Part shown: piece by piece, positions 1-9,160 of the stretch
Layout: the number at the start of each line of letters is the position of its first letter
Numbering within the stretch: the stretch's first letter is position 1
NCBI GenBank assembly: GCA_028583605.1
Contig: CM053336.1
Coordinates: forward strand, 27,758,312-27,822,311
Source: Dastarcus helophoroides
Taxonomy: Eukaryota > Arthropoda > Insecta > Coleoptera > Bothrideridae
Direction: 5' to 3'
DNA: 64,000 nucleotides
Made by a program: the position numbers and the translations under genes
The notes under the pieces: model-generated
The model's input: only the letters and a program-made list of their open reading frames with translations
Databases searched by the model: none
What the model was told of the DNA's origin: nothing

Positions 1-62
1 CAATTGTAACCTAACCACATCATGATTAATTCGAGATAGACATACTCCAAATCAAATCTTTA

Positions 63-718
63 TCAATTGCAACTTTTTTCGATGTTACTTGCATTGATAG
101 TAATTGATTCCATTAAAAGGAACGTACAGGATATACTTCTTCCGGGATTGGACCGTGTCAAAGAACTACTAAAAGTGTTCGACGTTTCGCCCACCATCGT
201 AGGGGGCTTCTTCAGGAACAAAGAAAGAAAAATAGATGAAAAGAGGAATATGAGGGAATATGCAAAAAAGAAAAATAAAAAGGCCAATCTTAAAGATAAA
301 TCGGGATGTCGTTGCATAAATAGTTTAAGCCACACTTCTCCTGCTTTCTTATTTTTTTCCCATGACTGTGGAAATTTTTTGTTATATTTTTTCGCTAATA
401 AATACGCTAAACTTCTTGTCTCTTTTGTTGTAAGCCCATAATTAGTCGCTGCACATGTCAACAAATACTCACATAGAATATTTTCTTCTTCTTTTGTAAA
501 AACCGTCGGGCTAATATAACCTACAGATGGAGCTTCGCTTGTTAAATTAGCTTGATATGATTTTTTCTTCTTAATATATCTTTGCAATGACATATAGTTG
601 AGATACTTGTAAGAAGACTAAGACTTTTACCTCTCAATGTGACTTCTTCAAAGGCCAATTCATAAATTTCGGCACTAATCATACCCCTATCAGTCTTTCG
701 TTTGTATTTATTTGGCAT
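63..718 (-). pseudogene. pogo/Tigger-type transposase, N-terminal fragment
   Basis: Two DNA-binding domains of a pogo-type transposase are readable on the minus strand. A start ATG at 718 opens a pipsqueak-like helix-turn-helix stretch (MPNKYKRKTDRG onward). After a frame change near 595 a CENP-B/Tc5-type helix-turn-helix follows (EEENILCEYLL ... WLKLFMQRHPDLSLR). The catalytic D-D-D domain that should follow is not recognisable; below about 330 the frame is low-complexity and unconvincing, and the window edge cuts the element. At least one frameshift separates the two domains, so it is inactive. The start at 718 is chosen because pogo transposases usually begin a few residues before the pipsqueak domain. 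Family assignment rests on both DNA-binding motifs in the right order. Confidence 0.75.
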
Positions 719-803
719 TCTGAAACGAAAAAATAATAATTTACTATGCAATATTACACCACAGAACAAATAACATAACCTTGCTACAATTAATAAGAAT
801 AGT

Positions 804-1200
804 AGGAGAGTTGTGATATGCTGTCACAACTCGCCTAGGTGTAAAAAATCGTGAGTAGGTTAGAATAATAATTTTTAGTTCCAAAACAAGATGTCAATAA
901 AAAAAAATAACACCACACTAGAAACTTAAAAGATCAAAGCATGTGAGAAGAAATATCATAACAATGCAAACATAATACGTAACGATATATATGCAATCAA
1001 AATTTTGATAAAAAACTTACTTTTACAATTTTTTGTGTACGAATGTTGTACACTCACAGCCGCTTTCCGTGCACTGTTTTCGCGTTCTGCGTCACATAGC
1101 GGGTCTCGAAAACAACAAACATACGCTGTTGCGAGGTCGCTGACAGTTGTAGGTTTCGAGAAATTGACTATGTCACAACTCTCCTCTGTCACAACTCTCC
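804..1200. repeat. Repeated TGTCACAACTCTCC motif near the pogo fragment
   Basis: The 14-mer TGTCACAACTCTCC occurs twice in tandem at 1171-1184 and 1187-1200. Near-copies occur at 821-835 and, inverted, at 804-817. They lie upstream of the minus-strand pogo transposase start at 718, where a transposon 5' terminal region would be. Subterminal repeats of this kind are typical transposase-binding sites. That role is inferred; no target duplication was found that fixes the element end. Confidence 0.5.
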
Positions 1201-1204
1201 TCGG

Positions 1205-1580
1205 TCGTCTCTAAAGCTCTAAAAAAATAAAATAAAATTAATTTAGCATTTAAAGTTCTCGTACAAACTATTTGTATTTAGAAAGAAATAAACGTTTATT
1301 TACTTACACAGGAAACCAGCTGATATCGCTCGCTTTGCAAACGAACTTGCTATCTATAGTGTGATAAGCGGTCGAATGTGAAGCTTCTTGCGATACAATT
1401 GTTTAGCGGATTGAGGAGCTCTAAAACAATATATTTAATTTGACATTTAAAGTACAAACTGTTTAAAATTAAAAATAAAAGTTTACTTACATAGCAGCTG
1501 AAGCGACGATATCACTCGGTTTTTTACTATAGGTGCGATTGCTTTGAATGTGTTAATACACTGGCTTATATGACCGTCAG
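1205..1580. repeat. Diverged tandem direct repeat, unit about 200 bp
   Basis: Two consecutive copies share the order GCTCTAAAA, a run ending in CATTTAAAGT, TTTACTTACA and then a block with GATATC and CACTCGG or CGCTCG. The first starts near 1210 and the second near 1420. No coding capacity is seen. It may be the flank of the pogo fragment or of P1. Confidence 0.5.
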
Positions 1581-2100
1581 AGTTTCTATTTATAAGCGTA
1601 TTTGGCATCATTTTTTTTTGCATAGCAACAGCGGTGCTTAATAATTAGATTGGAATTCAACTGATAACTATCAATAAGAAGATCGCGCATGTCTTAAAAA
1701 GGCAGTATGTGTTTGTATTTATTTCATATGGAATACAGTAGTTGTAAGTCTGCTGATGAGCTTATCTTTGCGGTTTTATAAAAATTACTCATCACCGTTG
1801 CATATGTGTGACTTTTCATGAATATAAAATATCCTAAAATTTAACATACAATCGAGATATACATTTTTAAGTAGAGCAATAAGGGCCTTTTGGCGCTATT
1901 CGCTGATCGCCATCTTATTCTACACGTCACGACCCTTCATTCGATACCCCACACACCACGCCTCTGGTACTTCTTCGCAGACATGCCATCCGAGCTGTGA
2001 CGTCACTTCCGCAGGGGAATCCGTCTTACACAACTACTGACCTGATACATGTAATTGTAATACAGTGGAATTGGCCAGAATCGTGTTGCTAAGCTGATGG
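1581..2100. other. Non-coding stretch, no feature recognised
   Basis: No ORF, RNA gene or inverted repeat was found here. The part from about 1880 to 2100 is markedly more GC-rich than its surroundings and lies just upstream of the TATA promoter of the P1 small gene, so it may be the left end region of Polinton copy P1, but no terminal repeat was identified. Confidence 0.4.
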
Positions 2101-2150
2101 CTCTTTATCTGCGCATCACTACTGCGTGATAAGCATCATCAATTTAACAG

Positions 2151-2229
2151 TATATAAGAAGACGCTACCTCTATTCCATTACTATTAAGTATCTTGTTGG
2201 TGCAAAACTATAAAAATAAAATAAAAATC
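2151..2229 (+). promoter_or_regulatory. TATA-type promoter and leader of P1 small gene
   Basis: TATATAAG at 2151-2158 stands 79 bases before the ATG at 2230. A pyrimidine-rich initiator-like stretch (ATTCCATTAC) follows about 25 bases downstream. This matches an arthropod TATA promoter. The P2 and P3 PolB genes have comparable TATA boxes, so strong core promoters seem to be a feature of this element family. Confidence 0.5.
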
Positions 2230-2709
2230 ATGTGGACGATGTTCAACAGTACAAACTGGCCCCAAATTGAAGATCTACATAATGGTGTAGCCAGCCTCCA
2301 TTAAGAATTTTATGCCTTATATTTTAATATAAGGCAAACCAAACATCAACTTCCGGAGCAGTTTGCTGAAGAAGAGTTTGATGAACGTATGGCACGATAT
2401 AAACGAGGAATGGACATCACCTACGATTTCTTTTAAAGTAAAATTTCCATTGACGAATTTTGTCAACAAATGTGTGCGCTAGAACTTTATCACTACCTAT
2501 CTTGGATCTCCAAGTACCTTTCTCCAGAACTAATTACCAAGTACGATATAGAAATGGAGAAGGGGGAGGAGGAGGAGGAGGAAGAGCAAGAGGATAACTA
2601 CAACCATGATGAGGCAGAGGACAAAAAAAGGTTTTTCAAGTGTAAAAAATATTTTGTAAACAATAAATTTTTTTTAATCTTATCTATTATTGTTTTTATT
2701 TCATTGTGA
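2230..2709 (+). pseudogene. Small acidic-tailed Polinton-associated protein, broken
   Basis: One reading frame starts at ATG 2230 and stays in phase to 2709 (about 160 codons), broken by TAA at 2302-2304 and TAA at 2434-2436. The frame is protein-like on both sides of each stop: a tryptophan-containing N-terminus, a helical stretch (FAEEEFDERMARYKRGM), a hydrophobic core (ALELYHYLSWISKYLSPEL), and a run of about ten glutamates. Single-base changes of CAA or GAA codons would explain both stops. It sits downstream of a TATA box and ahead of the I-D-x-Q-G-F gene on the same strand. I do not recognise a functional domain; association with the Polinton is inferred from position. Confidence 0.55.
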
Positions 2710-2782
2710 CGCAGTTAAATATAGAAAAAGGCTGCCTTGTGAACAAAATTTTAAGTCTTCACATAAAGCCACACAAGTAAAC

Positions 2783-3289
2783 ATGTCCAACAAAATTATA
2801 TTAATCGATTTACAAGGATTTAAAGATCATGGATCTATGATCAATGGATTTATTGTAAAGGAATTTGCAATATAATTTAGCGGTTAAGAATATCAGTATT
2901 TTTTAATTAAACCACCTTGCAATTTCGAAAACCTAACCTTAAAAGAACAAAAGCAAATCAACTGGTTAAATCGAAATTTCCACGGATTAACATGGGATGA
3001 TGGTTCTATATCGTTGGAAAGCTTAAAAGAATTTCTTCGAGCCAACCTTAAAGACTCTACAGCGGTATATGTAAAAGGAGGAGAGAAAATTCAATGGATA
3101 CAGTACATTTTAGGCAACACACTCGAGGTGCAAGATTTGGAAGACTATTGATGCGAGTCATTTAATAGACTTAGAGATTCGTATCCAAATTATTCTAGCA
3201 TCAAATGTTTTTCTCACACAAGAAATGATAGTTCGTGTGCACTTAAACATGTTTTATTATTAAGAAGATATGTTCAACTTTTTTTTTAA
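2783..3289 (+). pseudogene. I-D-x-Q-G-F family protein of P1, broken
   Basis: From ATG 2783 a single frame runs about 168 codons to TAA 3287-3289, interrupted by TAA 2873-2875, another TAA near 2888 and TGA 3149-3151. The pattern is IDLQGF ... IVKEFAI, then HGLTWDDG, then YVKGGEK, and a C-terminal C-x-H ... CAL motif. The P2 gene at 42930-43423 has the same motifs in the same order: IDVQGF, CKEIAI, HGLLWEDG, LVKGLQKKKWL, and C-x-x-H ... CA. The spaced acidic residues are compatible with an RNase H-like or DEDD exonuclease fold, but that is a guess. The gene converges on the nucleotidyltransferase-like gene to its right. Confidence 0.65.
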
Positions 3290-3330
3290 AGAATTAAAAA
3301 TACTTTAATTTTAAACATGTTTTATTTTTA

Positions 3331-3986
3331 TTATTCCCAATTTAAATTTTTGGGTTAACATAAATTTTTTTAAACTTTTGACAAAAAAAAGACTTAGTCT
3401 ATTTGGCTGCAAAGAAACCTCTTTTTGTCGACTTAAATATTTCATTACTCTATTACATTTAACCTTAGCATCCTATAGTAATGTTTGTTGCTTAAATTTG
3501 ATGAAAAAAGTTTTATTATGCTGATTAACGTAAAAGGCAGTTTTACATATATCTAGATCGAAATTCATTAAAGTCTTAGTGGCTAATTGTTCTACAGTAA
3601 AACATCTGTTATCTGTTTTAATTAAGACAAACAAAACTATAAATCACATCTTTAGATGAATAAAAATAAACAGAAAAATTATTAGCATAAAAAGAATTTC
3701 CTCGCAAACTTGATCTCTCAAATGGAATCAGGTTCAGCCAGTCGTGGTTGTTGTTAGAGTCGATTTCCAGGAAAATATCGATGTCGGTAAAATGGCTGGT
3801 TCGTCCGCTCATGTAACTGGGAAAACCCCCTGCCACGAAGCATCTCGTTTTCTTTTCAATTTTTCGTAAAGGTGAAATCACCTCTTCTAATATAACTAAA
3901 TACCTTACTTCTAAATTCGTCATTAGACCTACTGACAGATTATAACTAACAAATTTAATATGGTTAAGTTGTTCCAAAATACACAT
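3331..3986 (-). pseudogene. Nucleotidyltransferase-like protein of P1, broken
   Basis: The minus-strand frame from 3986 to 3618 contains CFVAGGFPSYMSGR followed by FTDIDIFLEID. This is the G-G...D-x-D signature of the polymerase-beta nucleotidyltransferase fold. A frame change near 3620 carries the reading on to about 3331, with NFDLDICK supplying a plausible third aspartate, and TAG 3473-3475 interrupting it. Such enzymes transfer nucleotides to RNA, protein or small molecules; the substrate here is unknown. The gene lies 167 bases downstream of the P1 PolB stop on the same strand, so it probably belongs to the Polinton. It is inactive in this copy. Confidence 0.6.
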
Positions 3987-4152
3987 TTTTCTGCTTGGCT
4001 ACAATGATCTAAATTAACATAGTTATATACTAATTCTCTAAATTAACATAATTATATACTAATCGTATCTTAAAACTAGTTTGCAAATGTCAAGATTCAC
4101 ACACACATATTAGATAAAATATTTTTATCTTGAACAAGAAAAAACTTTTAAA

Positions 4153-4232
4153 TCACTGTAGAATTTTGTAATACCTCCACGCATATGTGTGAACCCCATC
4201 CTCTCTCAGAAATCTTTTATCGTCTAAATGGC
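4153..4232 (-). pseudogene. P1 PolB segment: C-terminus
   Basis: This short piece carries the conserved DDKR and the last residues of PolB, ending at TGA 4153-4155. It lies immediately left of the TAA target duplication (4233-4235) of the element at 4236-7513, and resumes the frame of the segment at 7517-7887. Confidence 0.8.
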
Positions 4233-4412
4233 TAACAAGGGGAGGGCACGACATAGGAAATTCATTTGAGGATGAGACTCCATGCAATTTTAGTACTCCT
4301 TTACGGTGTTTAACCCTTAAAGTAATAGCGCCGAATGGCCAGCCAACTTTGAGAAAAAAAGTCTTTAAAATTTCGTGCTCACCTTATATACTAGCAAGGA
4401 TTTCACTCCCCT

Positions 4413-4486
4413 AGCAACGTAATAGCATAGGTGGCTACGTACCCGCATATCGCGTGGACGTTCTGGGTTCGAGTCTCGCGCTAGGG
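4413..4486 (+). other. tRNA-like sequence in the left TIR
   Basis: CCCTAGC and GCTAGGG form a perfect 7-bp acceptor-like stem around about 75 bases. Inside are CGTA/TACG (a D-stem-like pair), an A-box-like TAGCATAGGTGG, a possible anticodon arm CCGC/GTGG with a 7-base loop, and a B-box-like GGTTCGAGTCT. A run of eight T residues follows, as at RNA polymerase III terminators. The T-stem is weak and the D-loop long, so this is more likely a tRNA-derived pseudogene than a functional tRNA. The opposite TIR holds a degenerate copy without the acceptor pairing. Confidence 0.4.
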
Positions 4487-4707
4487 AACTTTTTTTTCTT
4501 TTTTTTTTTATTAAATTCTTTTAACAATTAAATTGTTTTGAACAATTTCTTAAGAAATATTAAATGATATTTTAATTATCGTCATTATTTTACTTTTTTG
4601 AATATAAAATAACTATAAGTAATAATAATAATGTTTATTAATAGTTATATCAAGTAAAAAAATTTAGATTGTGTTATGATTTCACTTTATTTTACATATA
4701 TTTTTTA

Positions 4708-6429
4708 TTACAAACAGCAACCATAATGATAATTATCATAAAAACATTTGAAACAATAAATTTTTTGACATCTAGCACAATTAATAAAAGCGGAATTATT
4801 GCAAGAACAATGTTCTTTCAGAAGTTCCGTTGGAAAACAAACATCATTTACATTCAAGAAAATGTCTCGATCTTGAGAAAGTTTAGCTGCGTACCAAGCA
4901 TACCGTATCATTTTATTGAAAATTGGCGATGACAATTGATGATGAACAATTGATTACATTTTAATGCAGTCTTCTCGTGAATTTATCTCCCGATTCTGTT
5001 CAATTAAATATGCTGAATTTTGTAAATGCTTAATTAAATTTTTTACTTGTCTATAAAAATAAACGTCACAAGGTTGAACAATAGGCGTACATTTGGGAGG
5101 AATAACTTTAAGCGTACAAGTAGGTAGTTCATTGTCATCTTGAAAAATTTCATCATAAATTTTAGGTTGACCTCCCCAAGAGTCAATGAGTAAAACAAAA
5201 TTTTCTTTTCCAACGTAAGGTTTCAAACAACCTTGAAGAAAGTCAATACATAATCCTGTTGTCAGTTTTCCGGACTTTGAAGATGTTACTATAACATTTT
5301 TATATTTTTGTACATATTCATCCACTGTTTTTTGAACTCTTGGGCCAAATTTGCCGGTTGGTTCTTGAAGACATACAAATACTTGAGGCAATAATTTTCC
5401 TGACAAAGTAAGAGCATATTGTGCTGTATATGAATGTGTAACTTTATTCATATCTTGTCCTTTAACAAATACAGTTTTCCTTCCTTGTTCTGCAAGAGTC
5501 CTGAGAGACTGGTACTGGCAGCCTAAAAACGAAAATAGTTTAATTGTAAGTTTACAATTTAAAATCAAGCAAAATTTGAAGCTTCTTTTTATCAGCATAC
5601 CTGTCTGGTCAGTGTTAATGACGAAATCTTTGTCATATTTCGGTATCAGTTGTATCGCCTGTGTCCGAAAAGTTTCTACAGACTTCAAAATTTCTTCTAA
5701 AGTTGCTGTTTCTTTTTGCGAAACGTATTTTGTTATTTTCCGTTGACGTATTTTATGTGCTTTTTTGAATTTATTGACTCATCTTTCAGAAGCTTTAAAT
5801 TCCAAATCTTTAAATTGCCCAGCAGCAGGTAAAGCCCATTGCTGCAAATTCTTGGTAGTTACTTGCTGATAATTTTGTCTTGCTTCAACAAAACGATCAT
5901 AAGTCCAAGAATCAATCAGAGCATATTTATCAAATTTATTTCCTCCGTTTTTGACGTCTTCTTCCCATCTGGATAAATACTCTTTTTTTTCTCAAGAGAC
6001 CACATCCTCTACTTTGCAATGTTTTTATGCTCCATGTAGGATGTTTTTTCGCCATGTTAACGACTTTTATTTTATAATCTATAGCGAAATGCTCTATCTC
6101 TCTAGTTTTTTTTCTTCGGGTTCATATTCCTCAGATGAGGTTGGTTCGAAAACCACTTCATCACACTCTTCGTTAACATGTACGAGTTCCTCGTCGCTTA
6201 TGATACTTTTTTCAGCCAACATGTCGACAGTATGGTTGAAAATTTTCTCACCCATTAACATAGCTTCATAAGAAATTGAGCTCGAGCATTTCGAAAAAAT
6301 CAAATTATTTTCTTTCAGCAATGTTTTAAAATGCTCAACTGCATCTGTTAACTTCTTCTTTGAATGTTCACTGTATAAAGATTCTTTAAAAAGCGCGTCT
6401 TTTACACTAACATCTTTATTCTCAGACAT
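4708..6429 (-). pseudogene. Pogo-like D-D-D transposase with cysteine-rich tail
   Basis: The start is ATG 6429 (MSENKDVSVKDALF), followed by an acidic N-terminal region. Frames change near 6100-5980 and a TGA-type stop lies near 5780. The catalytic part runs from about 5688: FVINTDQTG (first D), LLIDSWGGQ (second D), and PPKCTPIVQPCDVYFYRQ (third D), the DDE_1/pogo arrangement. A 78-bp intron at 5523-5600 (GTATGC...TTTTTAG on the minus strand) splits the first motif cleanly. After an in-frame TAA near 4951 the frame continues to a Cys-rich tail (CSCNN...CARCQKIYCFKCFYDNYH) ending near 4708. It would cut and rejoin the element ends; this copy is dead. Confidence 0.75.
5523..5600 (-). other. 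Intron in the pogo-like transposase
   Basis: On the minus strand the sequence reads CAG|GTATGC ... TTTTTAG|GC. Removing these 78 bases brings the NTDQTG motif into phase with the following CQYQSL stretch, whereas reading through inserts an unrelated AT-rich tract. Confidence 0.6.
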
Positions 6430-6559
6430 TTTGATAATATATTTAAGTTTATTTTTTTGTATTTAATACACCCAAAATAAATGATCACGAAACACTATGA
6501 ACACTGCGAAATCCAGGTATAAACTGACAGGTCGGTCTACAAGTTATAAGATATCGTGT

Positions 6560-6843
6560 GTACAAAAAGTTTTCTAACATATTTTCTTGACATATTTGCG
6601 TATGGTCCTTACTTGATCCACAGACAGGTGAACGAACATAACCATAAATAAATATTTTATTGATCTGATGTTATAATGGAAGAAACATCACCATTCACGA
6701 ATAGATCTTTTCTATTCCTGAGCGTACTCCAAAATATTTATGTCAAGGTTAAATGTCAATTTGATGAGTACGAATTAAGTAATGGACATACGTGAAAATG
6801 TCAAAAAATGACAGCAGCACACTAGATTAGAAAACTTTTTGTA
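6560..6843. mobile_element. MITE with TACAAAAAGTTTTCTAA ends
   Basis: Inverted ends TACAAAAAGTTTTCTAA at 6560 and its complement ending at 6843 enclose about 280 bp without coding capacity. Further matching sequence continues inward (CGTATG...CC on both arms). If the element proper starts at CAAAAAG, it is flanked by TA on both sides, as for Tc1/mariner-type MITEs. It is nested in the 4236-7513 element. Confidence 0.55.
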
Positions 6844-7250
6844 GGCTTGATATATAACAGTGATAAAGCTATTGAAAAATAGTATACAACAGTGTAGTAA
6901 CCAAAATCCATTCTCCTATTGGTCTCTTATTCTATGGAGGCATTCTTTGAATTCAATAAAAAAACAACTGCAGTCACATGAATATTGCACATAGTTGGTC
7001 AAAACTGGTTTTGTAAAATCCAGGATTACATTTTATTACATTTTACATGGAATAATTGAAATTTAATTAGATTTTATTGATACAAGAAATCTGAGTTACT
7101 ATTTATAATTATCATAGCTATTAGTAATTTTGTATGCTAAAAAGTAAAATAATTACAATAATTAAAATATAATATAATATTTATTAAAAATTGCAAAAAA
7201 CTACTTTACTATTTTAATAATAAAAATAATTTTAAGAAATTTTTTTTATA
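6844..7250. other. Non-coding interior of the 4236-7513 element
   Basis: AT-rich sequence between the MITE and the right TIR. No ORF or repeat was recognised. Confidence 0.4.
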
Positions 7251-7516
7251 AAAAGAAATAAGTTACCGGGTGTGAGAATCAAACCCATAGCATCCAGCCA
7301 TACGCAGGTGCGTAGCCAGATAGGCTATTACGTTGCTTGCACGGCGAAATCCTTAGTAGTATATAAGATAAATTTAAAATTTTAAAGATTTTTTTCTTCG
7401 AGTTGGTTGGCCATTCTGCGCTATTTCTTTAAGGATTGAATACCTTAAAGGAGGACTACAATTACACGAAGTCTCATCCTCAAATCAATTTCCCATGTCG
7501 TGCCCTCCCCTTATAA

Positions 7517-7887
7517 GTGACACTTTGGTTAAGTATTGCATATAAATATTATGTAATTTAGTTCTGAAAACTGTCATATCACTATAAAACAGTTTCTTTT
7601 CGTATAAACAGTCTCTAAAATCTCTTAAACCTAATTGCTGCACTGCTGTCCTTTTCTCTCCTTTGGCCTTTTTTATTACTTTTTAACCGACGTCTAAAAG
7701 ATACATTTTTGCTCTCAATCCAATGAATTCTCTTACAATTTTACCCTTGATTTCGTCTTTAACTAAACCAACTACTTTTTTATTAATCAGAGGGAAATTT
7801 TAAGGATTATCAGGAGCATATTCAGATGTGGCAAATTTACCATCAATGTCATTTCTTATGTCATAGAAATCTTTCGTGTATATAGTG
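7517..7887 (-). pseudogene. P1 PolB segment: region after motif C
   Basis: The minus strand encodes the part of PolB that follows the catalytic DTDS motif, with blocks such as [19 protein letters not shown] and LRDFRDCLYEKK. It has one in-frame stop after the MYLL block and a frame disturbance near 7560. It is bounded by a TA duplication on the right and a TAA duplication on the left. Confidence 0.75.
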
Positions 7888-8059
7888 TAAAGTATTTTTC
7901 AGCTAAGTTTAGCATGACGTCATTTGATGACGTCATGCAACGTTGTCAGATCAAATGTAAAAACGTCAATTTTGAAAACAAGTAAACATACCCTTTGAAT
8001 TTGTTAAACACCAAAAGTTAGTAACAGAATTTTAAATCCTTACCGATCACAAACTGGGC

Positions 8060-9155
8060 CGAAGAAATGTTAAACAAATTGAAAAAAAACACAAACAGTT
8101 AATATTACTTTTAACTATCGAAGAATGAAATAAGCTAGAGGACCACTAAAAAAGGGAACGAAGATACTCTTCATTTAGCTAGAGAACATAACAAGTGAAA
8201 TTATTGTTAGAAAAAAATGTCTTAAGTGTATTCAGGGAGGATATTCGCGTTTACGTAAATGTTAACAATGCAATATACTCGCTCTTAATCGGTTTCGAAT
8301 GAATCGGCCGACGAATTAACCGGCCTATTTAAAAGAGTTTCTATGTGCATATGTATTTTTATATTTTTTTTATTGCAACATGGTTCCTTCGTGAATTTAT
8401 TTGACAAATTGCTTACTAAAGACGGGCGCATAGTTTCCCGAGAGGAATTCACCTTATTGGTACAACTTTGTACACATGCACACAAATTAATTAATACTTT
8501 CATATTTACAAGCAATGTTTCTTATTTTTTTAACTGATAATATGTACATTCTATACCTGCATATTTACATTGTAAATAAAAACACTGGAAACATATTTGT
8601 CTATATGAAAAAAAAAACATCTGTAGGACATGTCGCATTATCTGGTTAAAACAACTGACCACTTGTCTGGTCCCAAGGAGGGCAGTTAAGAGGGAGTATA
8701 CTGCACTATGCCAATCGTCAATTAGGCAATAAGTTAAAGAAACACTTCTGGATATTTAGAATATTAACCTTCGACAGTAAAATATTTATGATTTTGATAC
8801 TCTAAAAATACTACTGATTTTAAACAGCTAAAAGCCACTTTGACAGAATTTAAAACTATAGATTTATGAACAAGTTTCCTTCCTTCAGAGATGTAGTTTA
8901 TCAAAATTTATTAAAACACAAGTAAGCTCCTGTTTTAGAATCAAACAAATGGAACATAATGTATGTGATCAATATCAATTTTGCATGCACATACAAACAA
9001 AAACAACTCGCTGTCAGTTATATTGGAAGCCTGTTTTATCAAGGTTCATTATATTGAGGTTCTACTGTAATAACAATAAAATAGTACATCATTTATAATA
9101 TTTATTTAAAAATACTTCACAAAATGTGCTTAATAATTAACAGCATAGCACCGTG
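8060..9155. other. Non-coding part of the 7890-10876 transposon
   Basis: About 1.1 kb between the left TIR and the transposase stop holds no convincing ORF. At 8051-8075 it contains AACTGGGCCGAAGAAATG, a sequence also present in the arms of the fold-back element at 25055-25332. Confidence 0.45.
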
Positions 9156-9160
9156 CACCA

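Larger units (their letters stand above)
4236..7513 (-). mobile_element. DNA transposon with long TIRs, TAA duplication and pogo-like transposase
   Basis: Inverted repeats of about 260 bp run from 4236 to about 4495 and from about 7251 to 7513, starting (C/T)AAGGGGAGGGCACGAC. They are flanked by TAA at 4233-4235 and 7514-7516. Removing the element and one TAA puts the surrounding PolB frame back in phase, which supports a 3-bp duplication over the 2-bp TA usual for pogo elements. The transposase gene is inside on the minus strand. The repeats contain a tRNA-like sequence, and a 280-bp MITE sits in the non-coding right part. I cannot place it in a named superfamily with confidence: the 3-bp TWA duplication recalls PIF/Harbinger or Zator, the transposase recalls pogo. 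Confidence 0.85.

Noticed and set aside
1005..1214. ORFs on both strands near 1 kb
   Set aside because: Short, overlap each other in antisense and overlap repeat motifs; no domain.
4236..7513. TA target duplication for this element
   Set aside because: Keeping TA instead of TAA leaves the PolB frame out of phase; TAA restores phase.
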